Assembly (NCBI GenBank): GCA_933228675.1
Contig: OW121740.1
Span: 58,715,000 to 58,778,999 of the forward strand
Direction: 5' to 3'
Source of the DNA: Stomorhina lunata
Taxonomy: Eukaryota; Arthropoda; Insecta; Diptera; Rhiniidae
Length of the DNA stretch: 64,000 nt
Each line of letters starts with the position of its first letter. Positions within the stretch are counted from its first letter, which is position 1. Under the pieces are notes generated by a model. The model was not told the origin of the DNA and did no database searches. It was given only the letters and a program-made list of their open reading frames with translations. Made by a program: the position numbers and the translations under genes. Of this stretch, positions 53,342 through 63,978 are shown in pieces.

Positions 53342-54076
53342 TAGGGTTGCCAGACACAAATTCTGAAAAAGCTGGACATAAGGGAAAAAAAGCTTTACAA
53401 CCCAAAAATTAGCTGGACATTAAAAATAAAAAACTTGCTTTAATAATTTGCTTCGATGAATCTTTCAATTTTTGATAAACCGATTACCATAATTAACCGC
53501 AGCGTCCGAGATGCTGCAGCTAATACATCTGAAACAATTTTCAACAGGAAACACATTTTACTTGCGTTTGTCGATGACATTGATATCATGGGACGGACGC
53601 ACATTTCGCGATTCGACTGCCGCCTTTTCAAGTATCGAAAAGGAATGTAATAAAATGGATCTAGTTATCAATGAATCAAAACAAAACTTAAGAATTGGAC
53701 CTTATGTGATCATTGAGAACTATAGCTACGAGGTTATAAAAGAATTTGTTTATCTTGGTACCGCCGTCAACATAAGTCACGACATAAGTTTCAAATTCAA
53801 ACATAGATTCATACTTGCCAACAATGGGGAATTTTATTGCAAAATGAACTTGATCAGGCAATCAATTAATCAATGCATAAATCACTTAAGTAAAAACGAA
53901 AAAAAAATACAATTTTCCAAAAGTTTTTATTGCGTTCTTTTTCATAAAAATAGTTTTTCTTTAAAAATATTTAATTTTTGACCTTTCAGCTGGACAAATT
54001 TAATTTTAGCTTGACACTGGACAAGCATTAAAAAAGCTGGACAATCCAGTCGAATCCAGCCTGACTGGCAACCCTA
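53342..54076 (+). mobile_element. hAT-type non-autonomous element carrying a LINE RT fragment (copy 2)
   Basis: Termini TAGGGTTGCCAGACAC and GACTGGCAACCCTA; perfect 8-bp target duplication gatgaagc (53334-53341 and 54077-54084). The subterminal ctggac motifs (agctggacataaggg, agctggacatta, cagctggacaaattt, aaagctggacaatcc, acactggacaagc) are repeated in both orientations, as hAT transposase sites commonly are. No hAT transposase. The centre is a LINE RT piece, also present in copy 1. Confidence 0.92.
53450..53870 (+). pseudogene. LINE reverse-transcriptase fragment inside hAT copy 2
   Basis: Reads INRSVRDAAANTSETIFNRK, HILLAFVDDIDIMGRT; FVDD occupies the place of the YADD catalytic box. After a one-base shift follow STAAFSSIEKECNKMDLVIN, ESKQNLRIGPYVIIENYSYE and VIKEFVYLGTAVN, then ISFKFKHRFILANNG. 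This is the palm-to-thumb stretch of an RTE-like or related insect LINE, with no N-terminal RT motifs and no endonuclease. The final residues before the hAT end are not LINE-like. Confidence 0.85.
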
Positions 54077-54084
54077 GATGAAGC

Positions 54085-55394
54085 CCTCATTGGATCGCTA
54101 GGCGAGCAAAGGAGAAGAAGAACAAGAACCGAGAAAAAATTTTATTGTTGTTGGCCAGGCACAGTGGTTTTTGTTTGTTGAAAAAATGGTATGCGTTCGA
54201 CTACGGTTTACTACAATTCTGACAACAACTGACAATTCAATCTATTACAAAAATTATGAATATATAAACAAGTTCGAATAATTAATAACAATAAAAAAAC
54301 AAAAACATTAACCACTACAATCAATTTCAGTCCGAAAGGTAACTTATAGAATTTCAGTTTAATTAAATTTTTAACTGAATGAATGTTTTATTTATTAAAT
54401 CTTAATTTTCCACTTTAATCTTATTTATTTGACGTTTACTTGTTTTTTTTTTTTGCTTTTACTCAGTCATTCATTTGAAGTTTCATTTCAACAACAACAA
54501 AAAAATGTAAACAAAAACAAACCTAAACACATTTACACTCACTCTTCTAAAGAAACCATAATCTTCGCTGTTATTCTTGTATTTCCCCACTTAACAGAAC
54601 AACCAAAAGGGGGAGCAAAGAGAATCCATTTAATAAAAGCAACAAAATGCTCCCCATATGAAATCCATATGTTAAAATAAGCTAAAAAAAAATACAATCA
54701 CACAATAAAGATTACCGGCTTTTTTCTTTTGCGCTAATGAAAGTTCAAATGAGTGGTCATATGTTAAGACCAACAACAACAACAATACCCTATATAACAA
54801 AACAATAACAACAACAGCTGTTTAAACACATTGAAATTGTTGCTGTAAAACATTTGACAACCAGCTGTTAACAACAGCTGTTAATTAAGAATATTCGAAT
54901 TGTAATAGATTAAGCTTTAGAGCAACTCTATCAAATGTACTAGTACTATGACAGGGTTGTATTTCAAAGCATTAATTTAACTTCCGGTTTTTACAGTAAT
55001 GTATTTATTAGATTAAAAAAAGAAAAAATTATTAATTTTACTGTTTTTAGTCACCAGTTGAATAATAAAAATATGTTATAGCAATTTTTGAATTGTAAAT
55101 GCTATTTAGTAGCTTTTGTATATGTAATGTCAAACTTTTCATGGCTTTTAATTTAGATACAATACAACCGTGTGATGGAAAAGGTAAAAGATGTTTCCTC
55201 AGCTCTAGTAGTTTATTGAAATGTTTAACACTCTGTCCCCACGACCAATATTCCTTGCGATATTTTAAATAATAACTGTGGAAACTGTTTTATGGTTTAG
55301 TTCTGGTTCCGACAAAAAATTTGGGGTCTATTTGATCTAGGCCCTAATATATAAAAATTTAGCTTTAAAATTTTAACTTAAATCCATGAAAATC
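54085..55394. other. Unassigned stretch, possible unique host DNA
   Basis: Purine/CAA-rich parts (aacaacaacaataccctata, acaacagctgtt) and a less AT-rich 54090-54160 segment look like fly non-coding or 5'UTR DNA. At 54330 aatttcagtccgaaaggtaa contains a donor-like gtaa. No linked coding exon was found. Confidence 0.35.
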
Positions 55395-55450
55395 AATAAA
55401 TCTAATAGCTCATTCACATCAAGATCAAAAACTCGTTAGAGTAGTTTTTG
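55395..55450. repeat. Single end of the TAGCYCATTCACA MITE family
   Basis: taatagctcattcacatcaa and gttagagtagtttttggc match the left end of the MITE at 58423-58882. Only one terminus is present, immediately before the next copy. Confidence 0.65.
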
Positions 55451-55456
55451 GCGTAA

Positions 55457-55944
55457 TAGCCCATTCACATTATAAATTTTTATGAGTTTTCGATAATGAA
55501 AACACCATCGAAAACTCTACCGTTTACATTTTAAAAATTTGGCATTAATTGTTTAATAGTTAATAGTTTTCGAAAGCAAATAATTTTTCACTCGCGATTT
55601 ACATTAAAAAACGAATACCAAACACTTAATTATTCATTATTGTATTAAAATAATAACATTTTGATCACAACTAACGTATAGTTTTGAAAAATTTTTAATT
55701 TTTTTTAATGTTTTCATTTTAAACTGACATTTATTTTATTTATTTTCCCATTTTTCGGCATCACAGTTGTAATAAATGGGATTAACTCATTGTTGTATCG
55801 ATATTTTAAAAGTTTTCAAATAAGTTTTCGTTCAAAACTCAAACAGAAGGAGTTTTAATATTGTATGTGAAAACTTAAGTTTTCATTATTGTTTTAAGCC
55901 GAAAACTACTTTAATGAGTTTTCGAGCTTAATGTGAATGAGCTA
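55457..55944. mobile_element. MITE, TAGCYCATTCACA family, copy 1
   Basis: Ends TAGCCCATTCACATT and AATGTGAATGAGCTA; interior rich in gttttcga/tcgaaaac motifs. 488 bp, no coding frame. Probable TA target. Confidence 0.85.
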
Positions 55945-55963
55945 TAAAAACAATATTGAAAAC

Positions 55964-56848
55964 CATGATAAAATAAATTAGTAAGGTATAACCGTTCTCT
56001 CTTTTGTCAGCCATATTAACTTTCTGACGTTTGATCGAATTATTATTTTCTTTTCTCAAATTATGCTACCATACTCCTTTTGAAAATCCCAGTTTCTGTT
56101 TGCTATTATACTATAAACACAATCACGACTGCAGGCTACGGACTACAACCTGTTAAAATTAGAATACATTCATTCAAATAGAAATCATTTTTTTAAGCGT
56201 CGACATAGCCACACGACTACCGACTACCGTTGTAGATGTAGACAAAAAAATATATACATTTTATATATAATATAAAAATGTATATTTATATAACTCTAAC
56301 TCAATAAAAGTAAAATTTTACGCTGTCATACCTAACACGCTACATATGCTAGAGCTAAGTAGTTTATGTTATATAAAAGCCCATTATATATATAAGTATA
56401 TATATTATATATATATATATTATACAGTATATATTATTTTAAGATATGCTCATATTATATTATTTTAAGATATGCTCATTTTTATAAACAAAGTCGGTTG
56501 TAAAAATAAGTTTTGAGTATATGAGCTCTTAATCTTTATAAATCGGAAGAATGTATATCATTCGAATGATACTTTCAGTAGCTTTTGTTTGATATACCAA
56601 TTTATATCGGATATTAACTTCTAAAGTTATGCCGTATAATTTTTGAAATTTAAAAAGCCCATAACTCACACTATAAAAGATCACACCAAAATCTATCCAT
56701 AAGAACATATTTGAAGATACGTTTTTTAAATAAAATTTTCAATCCCATAAAGAAGCTGAAGAAACTGTAACATAAATTATAAAAAATATTTACTTCAATT
56801 ATTTACTTCAAAAATTTTTTTTGTTAGAGAGAACGGTTATACCTTACA
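55964..56848. mobile_element. TIR element inserted into a MITE fragment
   Basis: The direct repeat attgaaaac flanks it (55955-55963 and 56849-56857) and rejoins a MITE sequence (compare 58460-58480). Perfect 22-bp inverted repeats starting gtaaggtataaccgttctct lie at 55981-56002 and 56826-56847. The left one is about 17 bp inside the duplication, the right one at the edge. The interior has a TA-rich run (56386-56440), two direct copies of tattttaagatatgctcat (about 56435 and 56460), and no transposase. Confidence 0.7.
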
Positions 56849-56857
56849 ATTGAAAAC

Positions 56858-56968
56858 TTAAGTTTTTCACATACAAAATGAAAACTCCTTGTTTGTGAGT
56901 TTTCAACGAAAACTTATTTGAAAACGTTTTAAATACCGATACAACAATGAGTTGCTCCCATTTATTAC
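56858..56968 (-). repeat. Fragment of the TAGCYCATTCACA MITE family
   Basis: aaaacttaagtttttcacat, aactccttgtttgtgagttt and gatacaacaatgagtt match the inverse of 55780-55890. It is the part of a MITE left on the right of the inserted TIR element. Confidence 0.7.
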
Positions 56969-57132
56969 CATGAAATAAATATTAAAGGAAGTGCCACTTT
57001 CTTTTTATTTTGTAAACATTAATCATTTGACAAGAAAGAATATCTGAAGTTTACTCAAAAAATGAGGCTACCTTACTTAAAAAAAATCCCATTTAAGTAT
57101 CAAAATTGTTTAGTAATTATTAATATTTCTTA

Positions 57133-57225
57133 ACTTTCTTCTTCTGTTATCCTTGACTTCCAGTGGAACATAGGGCCTCAAACATCCTTTTATATCGGCA
57201 TGATAAAGATATTGTGTGGGCTATA
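57133..57225 (-). pseudogene. LINE family A 3' end
   Basis: Inverse reads MFEALCSTGSQG-like end, stop, ggataacagaagaag tail. Only the last 25 or so codons are present. Confidence 0.65.
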
Positions 57226-57229
57226 AGTT

Positions 57230-57375
57230 CCTTAATACAGGTAACGACTGGTTACTAAGTATTAAGTTATTTGCCATTAGGAGCCTGCGTCAAATTGTAC
57301 GTCTCTTTCAATTAGTCTAAAAATATAATCTACATGTCCTTGACTGAAAAAAAAGTCCCCTCTATTTCACTTGTA
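57230..57375 (+). repeat. Degenerate SINE body
   Basis: ggagcctgcgtcaaattgta, cgtctctttcaattagtcta and aaaatataatctacatg align with the SINE body at 29035-29090 at low identity. No tRNA head. Confidence 0.4.
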
Positions 57376-57612
57376 GTGTTTGGAGAAACTAAGTAAGTAA
57401 AGTTTTTGAACTGGGATCCACAAAATTGCTTCTAGTGTCAAGTTTTCAAAGTCTATCGAGTCCTTCCCAAAACTTTTAGTTTACAAATTTCCATAAAATA
57501 ATCAATGAGTGTGGCAACGATCTATATAATATTGACAAAATATACAAATTTCAAATATATTCTTTATAGTAAAAAATTTTGAAGTGGCACTTCCTTTAAT
57601 ATTTATTTCATG

Positions 57613-58069
57613 ATTTTACCTGCTATAAATATCACATAAAATAAATATTTATTTCATTAAATATCATTCAACTAAAATACTTAACTATAACTGTTAAATT
57701 TTTTTTGAGATTTTGATAATTAGTTTTGAATTTAAAATCTTTTGGCGATATCTTCAAAATTAAATATATAAGACATATGTTATTTTGGCAAACTTCTACC
57801 TTACCTTAAATGTTCTAAGTCCACTTTTTATCGAAATTAAGATTTTGATATAGAGTGTTAGTAAAGGGTTATCCATTTTGCGGTTTAAAAATAGAACGTA
57901 AATAAAACAGATATAAAATATTTTTTTTTATTATAAAGTTTGAACGTTGACATTATGTGTGAAACACTACATCATTTTCAATAATGTGCCGTAATACGAA
58001 TAGACACATTCGGGTCTTCGGCAACACTTTCACTTACAGCAGCGATATTTTCAGCGGAACAAGCGAAAA
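57613..58069. other. Unassigned AT-rich stretch
   Basis: Nothing recognised. Confidence 0.4.
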
Positions 58070-58422
58070 AAAAAATATGATCACTGATTTGTTTTAAATT
58101 TATAATATTTGTTAAACAAAATTTTCGAAAAATTAAAAAAATTATTTTTGAAACCGACCTGAGAAAAATGTACCATTTTCCAACATGGAAAAAACTAAGT
58201 AAATTCTATTATATTTAAGTAAGACTGAACTATTCAATACTAACGAGTCATTTTATGATAAATTATGTCTAACTTTTAAATATCTTTATTTACAACATAA
58301 CATTTTTGGTGCATATCCTTAGGAGCGTTTTCAAGGACATGAATTTTTAGGGAAAAATGGAATAACTCCAAAACTACTTCATAGATTTTTGTTTTTGACT
58401 ATTTGAAATAAAGCTGTGTTAT
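58070..58422 (-). repeat. Diverged fragment of the palindrome family
   Basis: Same order as the right arm at 36880-37200: atttgttaaacaaaattttc, gaaaccgacctgagaaaa, ccttaggagcgttttcaagg, acatgaatttttagggaaaa. Strongly diverged and without termini. Confidence 0.65.
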
Positions 58423-58882
58423 AGCTCATTCACATTGAGCTCGAAAACTAGTTAAAGTAGTTTTCCCTTCAAAACAATATTGAAAACTTAAGTTTTTACA
58501 TACAAAACGAAAACTCCTTCTATATGAGTTTTCAGCGAACACTGAGTTCATACCATTTATTACAATTCTAAGTTAGAAAAATAAAAAAATTTTTAAAATA
58601 AATGTCAGTTGAAAATAAAATATAAAAAAAACAATAATTTTAATATTAAAAATTTCTGAAAAAACATTGTGAATGTGACGAATATGTTATTATTTTATCG
58701 TTTTTACTGCAATTTAATAACTCTAAAGTATTTGGTGTTCGGTTTTTAAAATTAGACGCGATTAATAAAAAAAAATTACCGAAAACTCATGAAGTGCCAA
58801 ATTTTCATAATGTGAATGGTAAAGTTTTCGATGGTGTTTTCATATCCGAAAACACCTAAAAACTTATAGTGTGAATGGGCTA
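58423..58882. mobile_element. MITE, TAGCYCATTCACA family, copy 2
   Basis: Ends TAGCTCATTCACATT and AGTGTGAATGGGCTA; TA on both sides. Interior matches 55457-55944 in inverse order, 460 bp, no coding frame. Confidence 0.85.
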
Positions 58883-59534
58883 TTAGTTTTCTTTAATATT
58901 CCATTATTTTTCTTGTAAAATTTTTTTATTTTTTGTTGAGCTGAATATAGCTCATATTGTGGCAAATTATTTCCTTTAATTGTTTTTAGATTTATTTAAA
59001 AAAATTCTTCAGTTTCCAAGTTATTCAGTGCAGAGGTTAATCATGCGCAGTTAAATCAGTAAAATTTTGTACCTTTTGAACGTTTGACCAAATTTAAATT
59101 TTAAATTTAAAATCATATAGATTTATAAATAATAGAGCCATCTACAAGTTTGTCAGCACACATGTTAGTTCGAACACATTTTGTTGAGCAAGAATTTTAA
59201 ATAAATTTCAAATATTTAATGAGTACCAACGATTAGACTTTATTATTTTCAAAAATTCTTCAAAGAAATGCAATATTTGTTGCATTTTTCCTCTTCCACA
59301 AATTTTCACACATTTTTGTAAAAACTTATAATTGGCAAAAAACCAACTAATTTTGAAATAATAGATCGATTTCATTAATGTTATCCAATGAAACGGAAAC
59401 CATTCATTATATGAAATTTTGATCCTTGCATTGTTAAGTCATTATTAACAACACTTATACATATTTTCCCCTTTAGAAAACGAATAATCAAAGTGCAATG
59501 ATCTTTAAAAAGGCATTCTTCATTCAAAAAATCT
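58883..59534. other. Unassigned AT-rich stretch
   Basis: Nothing recognised. Confidence 0.4.
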
Positions 59535-60080
59535 GTGTATTTTAATTATTTTCAAATTTCATTAATTCTAAATGCCTTTTGTGGGAAATGCACAGGATGT
59601 TTGCTCTCAAGCTGTTGCGTAAATCGCAATGCATTCGCATCAAACGATTTTTGGGTAATTCTAAAGGATGCGAAAATTTTTGTGCATCCATTTATTTATT
59701 TATTCGTGTTCATTGTTTGTGAAAAATATATTGTATGTATTTGGGCAAGGCAAATGTGCATTGTGCAGAATTGTAGGGATTATTCCACCCCTTTTCTTAA
59801 TAGTATATTTTCCTTTTTCTTTGATATAAACGTGAAATATGAAGAAAATGCCAAAAGTGATTTGCAAAATTTTTTTCGAGAAGCAGGATCATGTTATGAA
59901 TTTTTTTTTTTTGGCAAATTTTTGTGGTTCCATTTATTATTTTCGTGTATGTTTTTTTTTCTCGATCGACAAGTTTTTATAAATAATGTTTGCATGTATT
60001 TCCAAAAAAAAAATTTTTATATTTTTTCTCAAAACAATGTTTCCTTTATATACTATAAAAAGGATGTGAATAAAAGATGA
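59535..60080 (+). CDS. Unrecognised 181-codon open frame, probably not a gene
   Basis: The longest uninterrupted ATG-started frame outside transposons. The product would be rich in Phe, Tyr, Cys and Ile, with hydrophobic runs (FIYLFVFIVC about residues 53-62; FLWFHLLFSCMFFFL about 128-142). The coding strand is T-rich, which suppresses stop codons, and the hydrophobic runs follow from poly-T tracts. No domain, signal peptide, intron signals or codon preference support it. I keep it only because its length is unusual. Confidence 0.15.
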   Translation: MYFNYFQISLILNAFCGKCTGCLLSSCCVNRNAFASNDFWVILKDAKIFVHPFIYLFVFIVCEKYIVCIWARQMCIVQNCRDYSTPFLNSIFSFFFDINVKYEENAKSDLQNFFREAGSCYEFFFFGKFLWFHLLFSCMFFFLDRQVFINNVCMYFQKKNFYIFSQNNVSFIYYKKDVNKR

Positions 60081-60375
60081 TATTAATACATATAAATATT
60101 TATTGTTATTTTTGTATTTTAGATACAATCTAAGTTACATTTTAAGGATATGAAAATAAGATTATATATTTTCTTTTTGTATTCAAAGAATTTTTTTTAA
60201 TAATGAATAAATTACTCACAAAGCTACTTGTATTCAATTACACGTTGCTTCACGTAAATCATTTACAATTTATTTCTTATTTATAAAAAAAATTAAATAA
60301 TGTTTTCAATGAATATAGACGTAAAAATACACAAAGACTTTTCCTTCGGTTTAATTTTCGAACACTTTTCTTGAT
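60081..60375. other. Unassigned AT-rich stretch
   Basis: Nothing recognised. Confidence 0.4.
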
Positions 60376-60465
60376 GGAGTATTTTCATCCATTTTACTAT
60401 GTCGATGCCTGCATATACCTCATGCAGCTCATGGTTCATTTGATGTCGGTATTCATTGTTGACGC
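60376..60465 (-). pseudogene. LINE C-terminal fragment
   Basis: The minus strand reads EYRHQMNHELHEVYAGIDIV then KWMK. This resembles the R.R.N.ELYELY...DIV..IK motif that precedes the RLRW.GH segment of an insect LINE. Nothing of the LINE remains on either side. Confidence 0.55.
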
Positions 60466-62863
60466 AGACTGGTCAAGAGATTTTTCGTATGTAAAAAGCT
60501 TTTTATTACTTCATTTATCAAATCTATAGCAACTGCCTCCCGCTGTTAAACTTGGTTTAAGCAGATGTCGAAACTCGTATTAGTGGAAAACGCAGGGTAA
60601 AATATCCAATTCAACTCTCTTAGTACCTCATGTTCGCTGTTGACACAATGAGTTGTTACTAAAATACACGAATATACCTAATATTATTTAAATAACAAAC
60701 TATTTTCTTTGGGAGAACTTCTTATTAAATATGTTTTCCATTAATCTATTACAATTTATCTAAGTAGAACCACAATTATCGCTTATACAGTAGCAACACG
60801 TTTGAATGAACAAGAAAAATTGGATATGGGAAAAATATGATTTTTTGACACAGAAACAAAACTTTTTTTTAATTGCTATATTTTTAATACATATCAAAAA
60901 AATATATATCTTATCTTACATATGGGCAAAAACCAAACAGTTTTTATTTCTTTGAAACCGACTATAAACTCGAATAATTTTTCTACCCTTAGGAGTTCGG
61001 AAAATCTAATTACAGATTTCGAACTCGCAAAACACAATAACTTAGTGGCGCAAGTTTGTATTTCTAAACGTAATTGACATGAACATTTTTAAAAACGTTT
61101 AAAAAATCGATTGAAGCATTCAAGTTTTTCTTCATATTTCGTCTTCTTCTGAATTCGTTTTAACATTCGGACCCAACTCGTTGTTCTACGAAATAGACAT
61201 CACACTTAGGGGATCCACTTCCCTCTAAATTGTAATTTCGTCACTTGTAATGCTACTTGATGACTACCAAAATTTGAAGCTCGTTTTCGCCACTTTTTAA
61301 TTTTTTTCGCATATTTTTTTGGCCGCCTCAAGGAATTCCCAAAATAATAGATAAGGTTTTGTAGAGTGATATATATCTCTACAAAACTTGAAAGCAAATT
61401 TTTCAAAATGCCGATTTTTCGTGGAGCACACTCGCAAATATGCATGAAAATTTCCAAACTACAGTGTAAACCGAGTTTGCCATTTAGCACCTAAAAGCAA
61501 AAGCGCACCCAAAAATCATGGTTTGCTAAAATTTTATGAAGATTTTGAAAATCGTGCACAAAAGTGCATATTGGTTTAAATGGTTTTAGATTGAAAACTG
61601 AGACAAAATCACATAAGGCATGAAAGCGATGTCATTTAAAACCGATTTGCATCAAGAGTTTGTCAAAAATCTCTTTATTAACTGAGAACGCGAAGGTTTT
61701 ATCTGAAAACATTTCAACGAATTTAGATCAAAATTGATCAGGAATGGTCTTAAAACTATTCTTAAAAAAGCTTTACCTTAGATTATAAGAACTAACGATT
61801 TGACGGGCGAATAAGAATTTTATATTTTAAAAAGATATTCACCTATTAAAAATTATATTTAAATAAAAAATTCTTTTTTTTTTCATAAGTCAAGGCAGCA
61901 GTATTTCACTAAGACTCACATTTTGTCAAATTTCGCGAAAATCGCAGTTAAAAAATAAAAAAATATTGTTAAAAAATATTTTGTTTCATTTGCATAATTG
62001 CATTATTTCTTCATGTTAAGGCATATATAAATTACCATAATATCATCAAACGACAGAATACCTGAAAATATATAAGTTGTGTCAAAATCAACATTAAACT
62101 AATAAAAATAAATTAGTTTTTATTTTTTTTAGAAAATTTTATTTTGCGCGCATTGCGCAAAATCATTAAAGCGAAGGGACTTAACATTCACTAAGCTCCC
62201 TTAATAGAACAATACAAAAAATTTTGTGTGCGATCAAAAAATTTTTTTAATTCCCAAAATTAAAACTATTTGATTTTTGTTCATACCCTTTTCCTTTTGT
62301 TAATTAATCTTTTTACTATTTTTTTAATTTTTTTTCTTTTTCTACCAGCTGTTTTCTTTGTATGTATTGGAAATTTCCAATAAAAACGCAATCAGTATGT
62401 TCGTTCGTTTACGTTAAAATTTGTTCAAATTATTACAAAATTTTAAGTAAAAGAAGTAAAATTAACTCAATTAAAGTTAAAAAGTATATAACTAATTAAA
62501 AATTAAAAGCTTAGGTCATTTTTTATTTATTTATTGCCTATTATGTATATATTGTTTTTTTTCTTATTGTCTTGATTACTGGATTTTTGTAAATTTGTTC
62601 GTTTACTTTTCTTGTACAAATGATTTCGTGAGAGTAAATTCGTTCATTTACTCAATATTACTCAGCTTACTGGACTTTTACTGGAAAGTAAACGAATGGA
62701 CCTAGTGTTGCTAGTTCTCACTTTGAGTTACAGAAACACTTTCTTCTTCCGGGTTGCGAAATGGTGGAATTTTTTGTTTCATACTTTTCGCTGTGAAAAC
62801 TACTCACTTTGAGTTGCAGAAACGACCTAATGGTAACTTAACAATTTTTTAGAGTACAATTTT
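60466..62863. other. Long unassigned AT-rich stretch
   Basis: No gene supported. ttttgcgcgcattgcgcaaaa at 62142-62162 is an 8-bp stem hairpin. Near 62718 and 62803 the string ctcactttgagtt(a/g)cagaaac is directly repeated. Around 62400-62700 gttcgtttac-like motifs recur. Confidence 0.45.
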
Positions 62864-63640
62864 TATACCCTTCACCACCACAGGTGGAAAGGGTATTATA
62901 AGTTTGTGCTGATTTATGGAACGCAAAGAAATATTTGTCTTAGACCTTTTAGTATACCAATAGTCTTAGAATCACTTTCTGAGTCTATTTAGCGATGTCA
63001 GTCCGTCTGGCTGGCTGGACCCCATGTAAACCATGTAATCAAAGTGCAGGTCGCAATTCTAAAGCTAATTTGATGAAATTTAGCACAGACCATTTTTTTA
63101 ATAGTGGAACCATGGCTATTGAAATTCGTCAAAATCGGTCCATTATTTACGGTACCTCCCATAGGTCTCACTTCCCGGAATTGATATATTGGCCGCAAAT
63201 ATCAATATTTTTTCATGAAATTTAAAACAAATACTGCTTATGTAAACCTAAATCACTGTACCAAATTTCGTTAAAATCGGTCCACATTTGACCATAGCTT
63301 CCATAAAAAATCTTCTGTCAAAACGCACTAAATGAGGCAAAAATCACTAAAACGCTTCTAAATCTGAAGATAATGAGAGTTTTAAGCTTATTTTTTGCAT
63401 ACATAATTTTTGTAATCAATTTGCCAAATTTCGAGATAATCGGTCCAAATTTGACCCTATCTCTCATATAAGTCCAAATGTCGGAAACATCTTAAATATA
63501 TAAGTTTTGAGAAAATGTTTGTATGATGGCAAAATTTAGCAAATATTTGTCTTTATACAGGAAAAAAAACACTTTTGACTTTAGTGGTGAAGGGTATCGT
63601 ATAGTCGGGCTTGACCGATTATATCACTTTCTTACTTGTT
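62864..63640 (+). mobile_element. HINE/DINE-like repeat R10, near full length
   Basis: Head tatacccttcaccaccacag then gtggaaagggtat; the body blocks in full (gtccgtctggctggctggac, aatcggtccattatttacgg, tttgaccatagcttccata); 3' subterminal gtggtgaagggtat, hairpin agtcgggcttgaccgatt, then atatcactttcttacttgtt. With R2 the best copy to define both ends. Confidence 0.85.
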
Positions 63641-63976
63641 TTTTAGTAAAATTGGCCTCCGGAAGTGTCAATAACAATATTATATAAGTTTGTTTGTTTG
63701 AATTGGGGTACTATTTTCCCCTGTTTCTCCTCTTACGCATGCCTCTTCTTCTCTTACACTTGTCTTCTCTCGTACAACTTCAACAATAACCCGTACTATC
63801 AACAAAATCATCCTCATCGTTATCTGCGTCAACATATATCATTTATGTTGATTTCGTACGCACCTTCTCGGGATAACTCTTGTAGTAAGAAGCTTCTGTT
63901 ATTATCAAAGGCTTCAGAAAGATAATTTATTTGTCTTCCTGTTCGTCTATATCGGAAATATCTGAATCTATAAAAA
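63641..63976. other. Unassigned stretch at window end
   Basis: C/T-rich on plus (ctcttctcttacacttgtct) and less AT-rich than its surroundings. The 86-codon frame 63665-63925 has no recognisable features. Confidence 0.35.
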
Positions 63977-63978
63977 AT

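Larger units (their letters stand above)
56969..57612. mobile_element. Element bounded by a 31-bp inverted repeat
   Basis: catgaaataaatattaaagg then aagtgccactt (56969 on) is inverted at the right end (57582-57612). The interior includes a LINE A 3' end and a degenerate SINE-like stretch, so either it collected insertions or the inverted repeat flanks a composite segment. Confidence 0.6.

Noticed and set aside
54090..54400. 5'UTR exon of a host gene with a gtaa donor
   Set aside because: No coding exon, acceptor or reading frame can be linked; composition alone is insufficient.
63665..63925. 86-codon frame near the window end
   Set aside because: No domain, composition is C/T-rich simple sequence; not supported.
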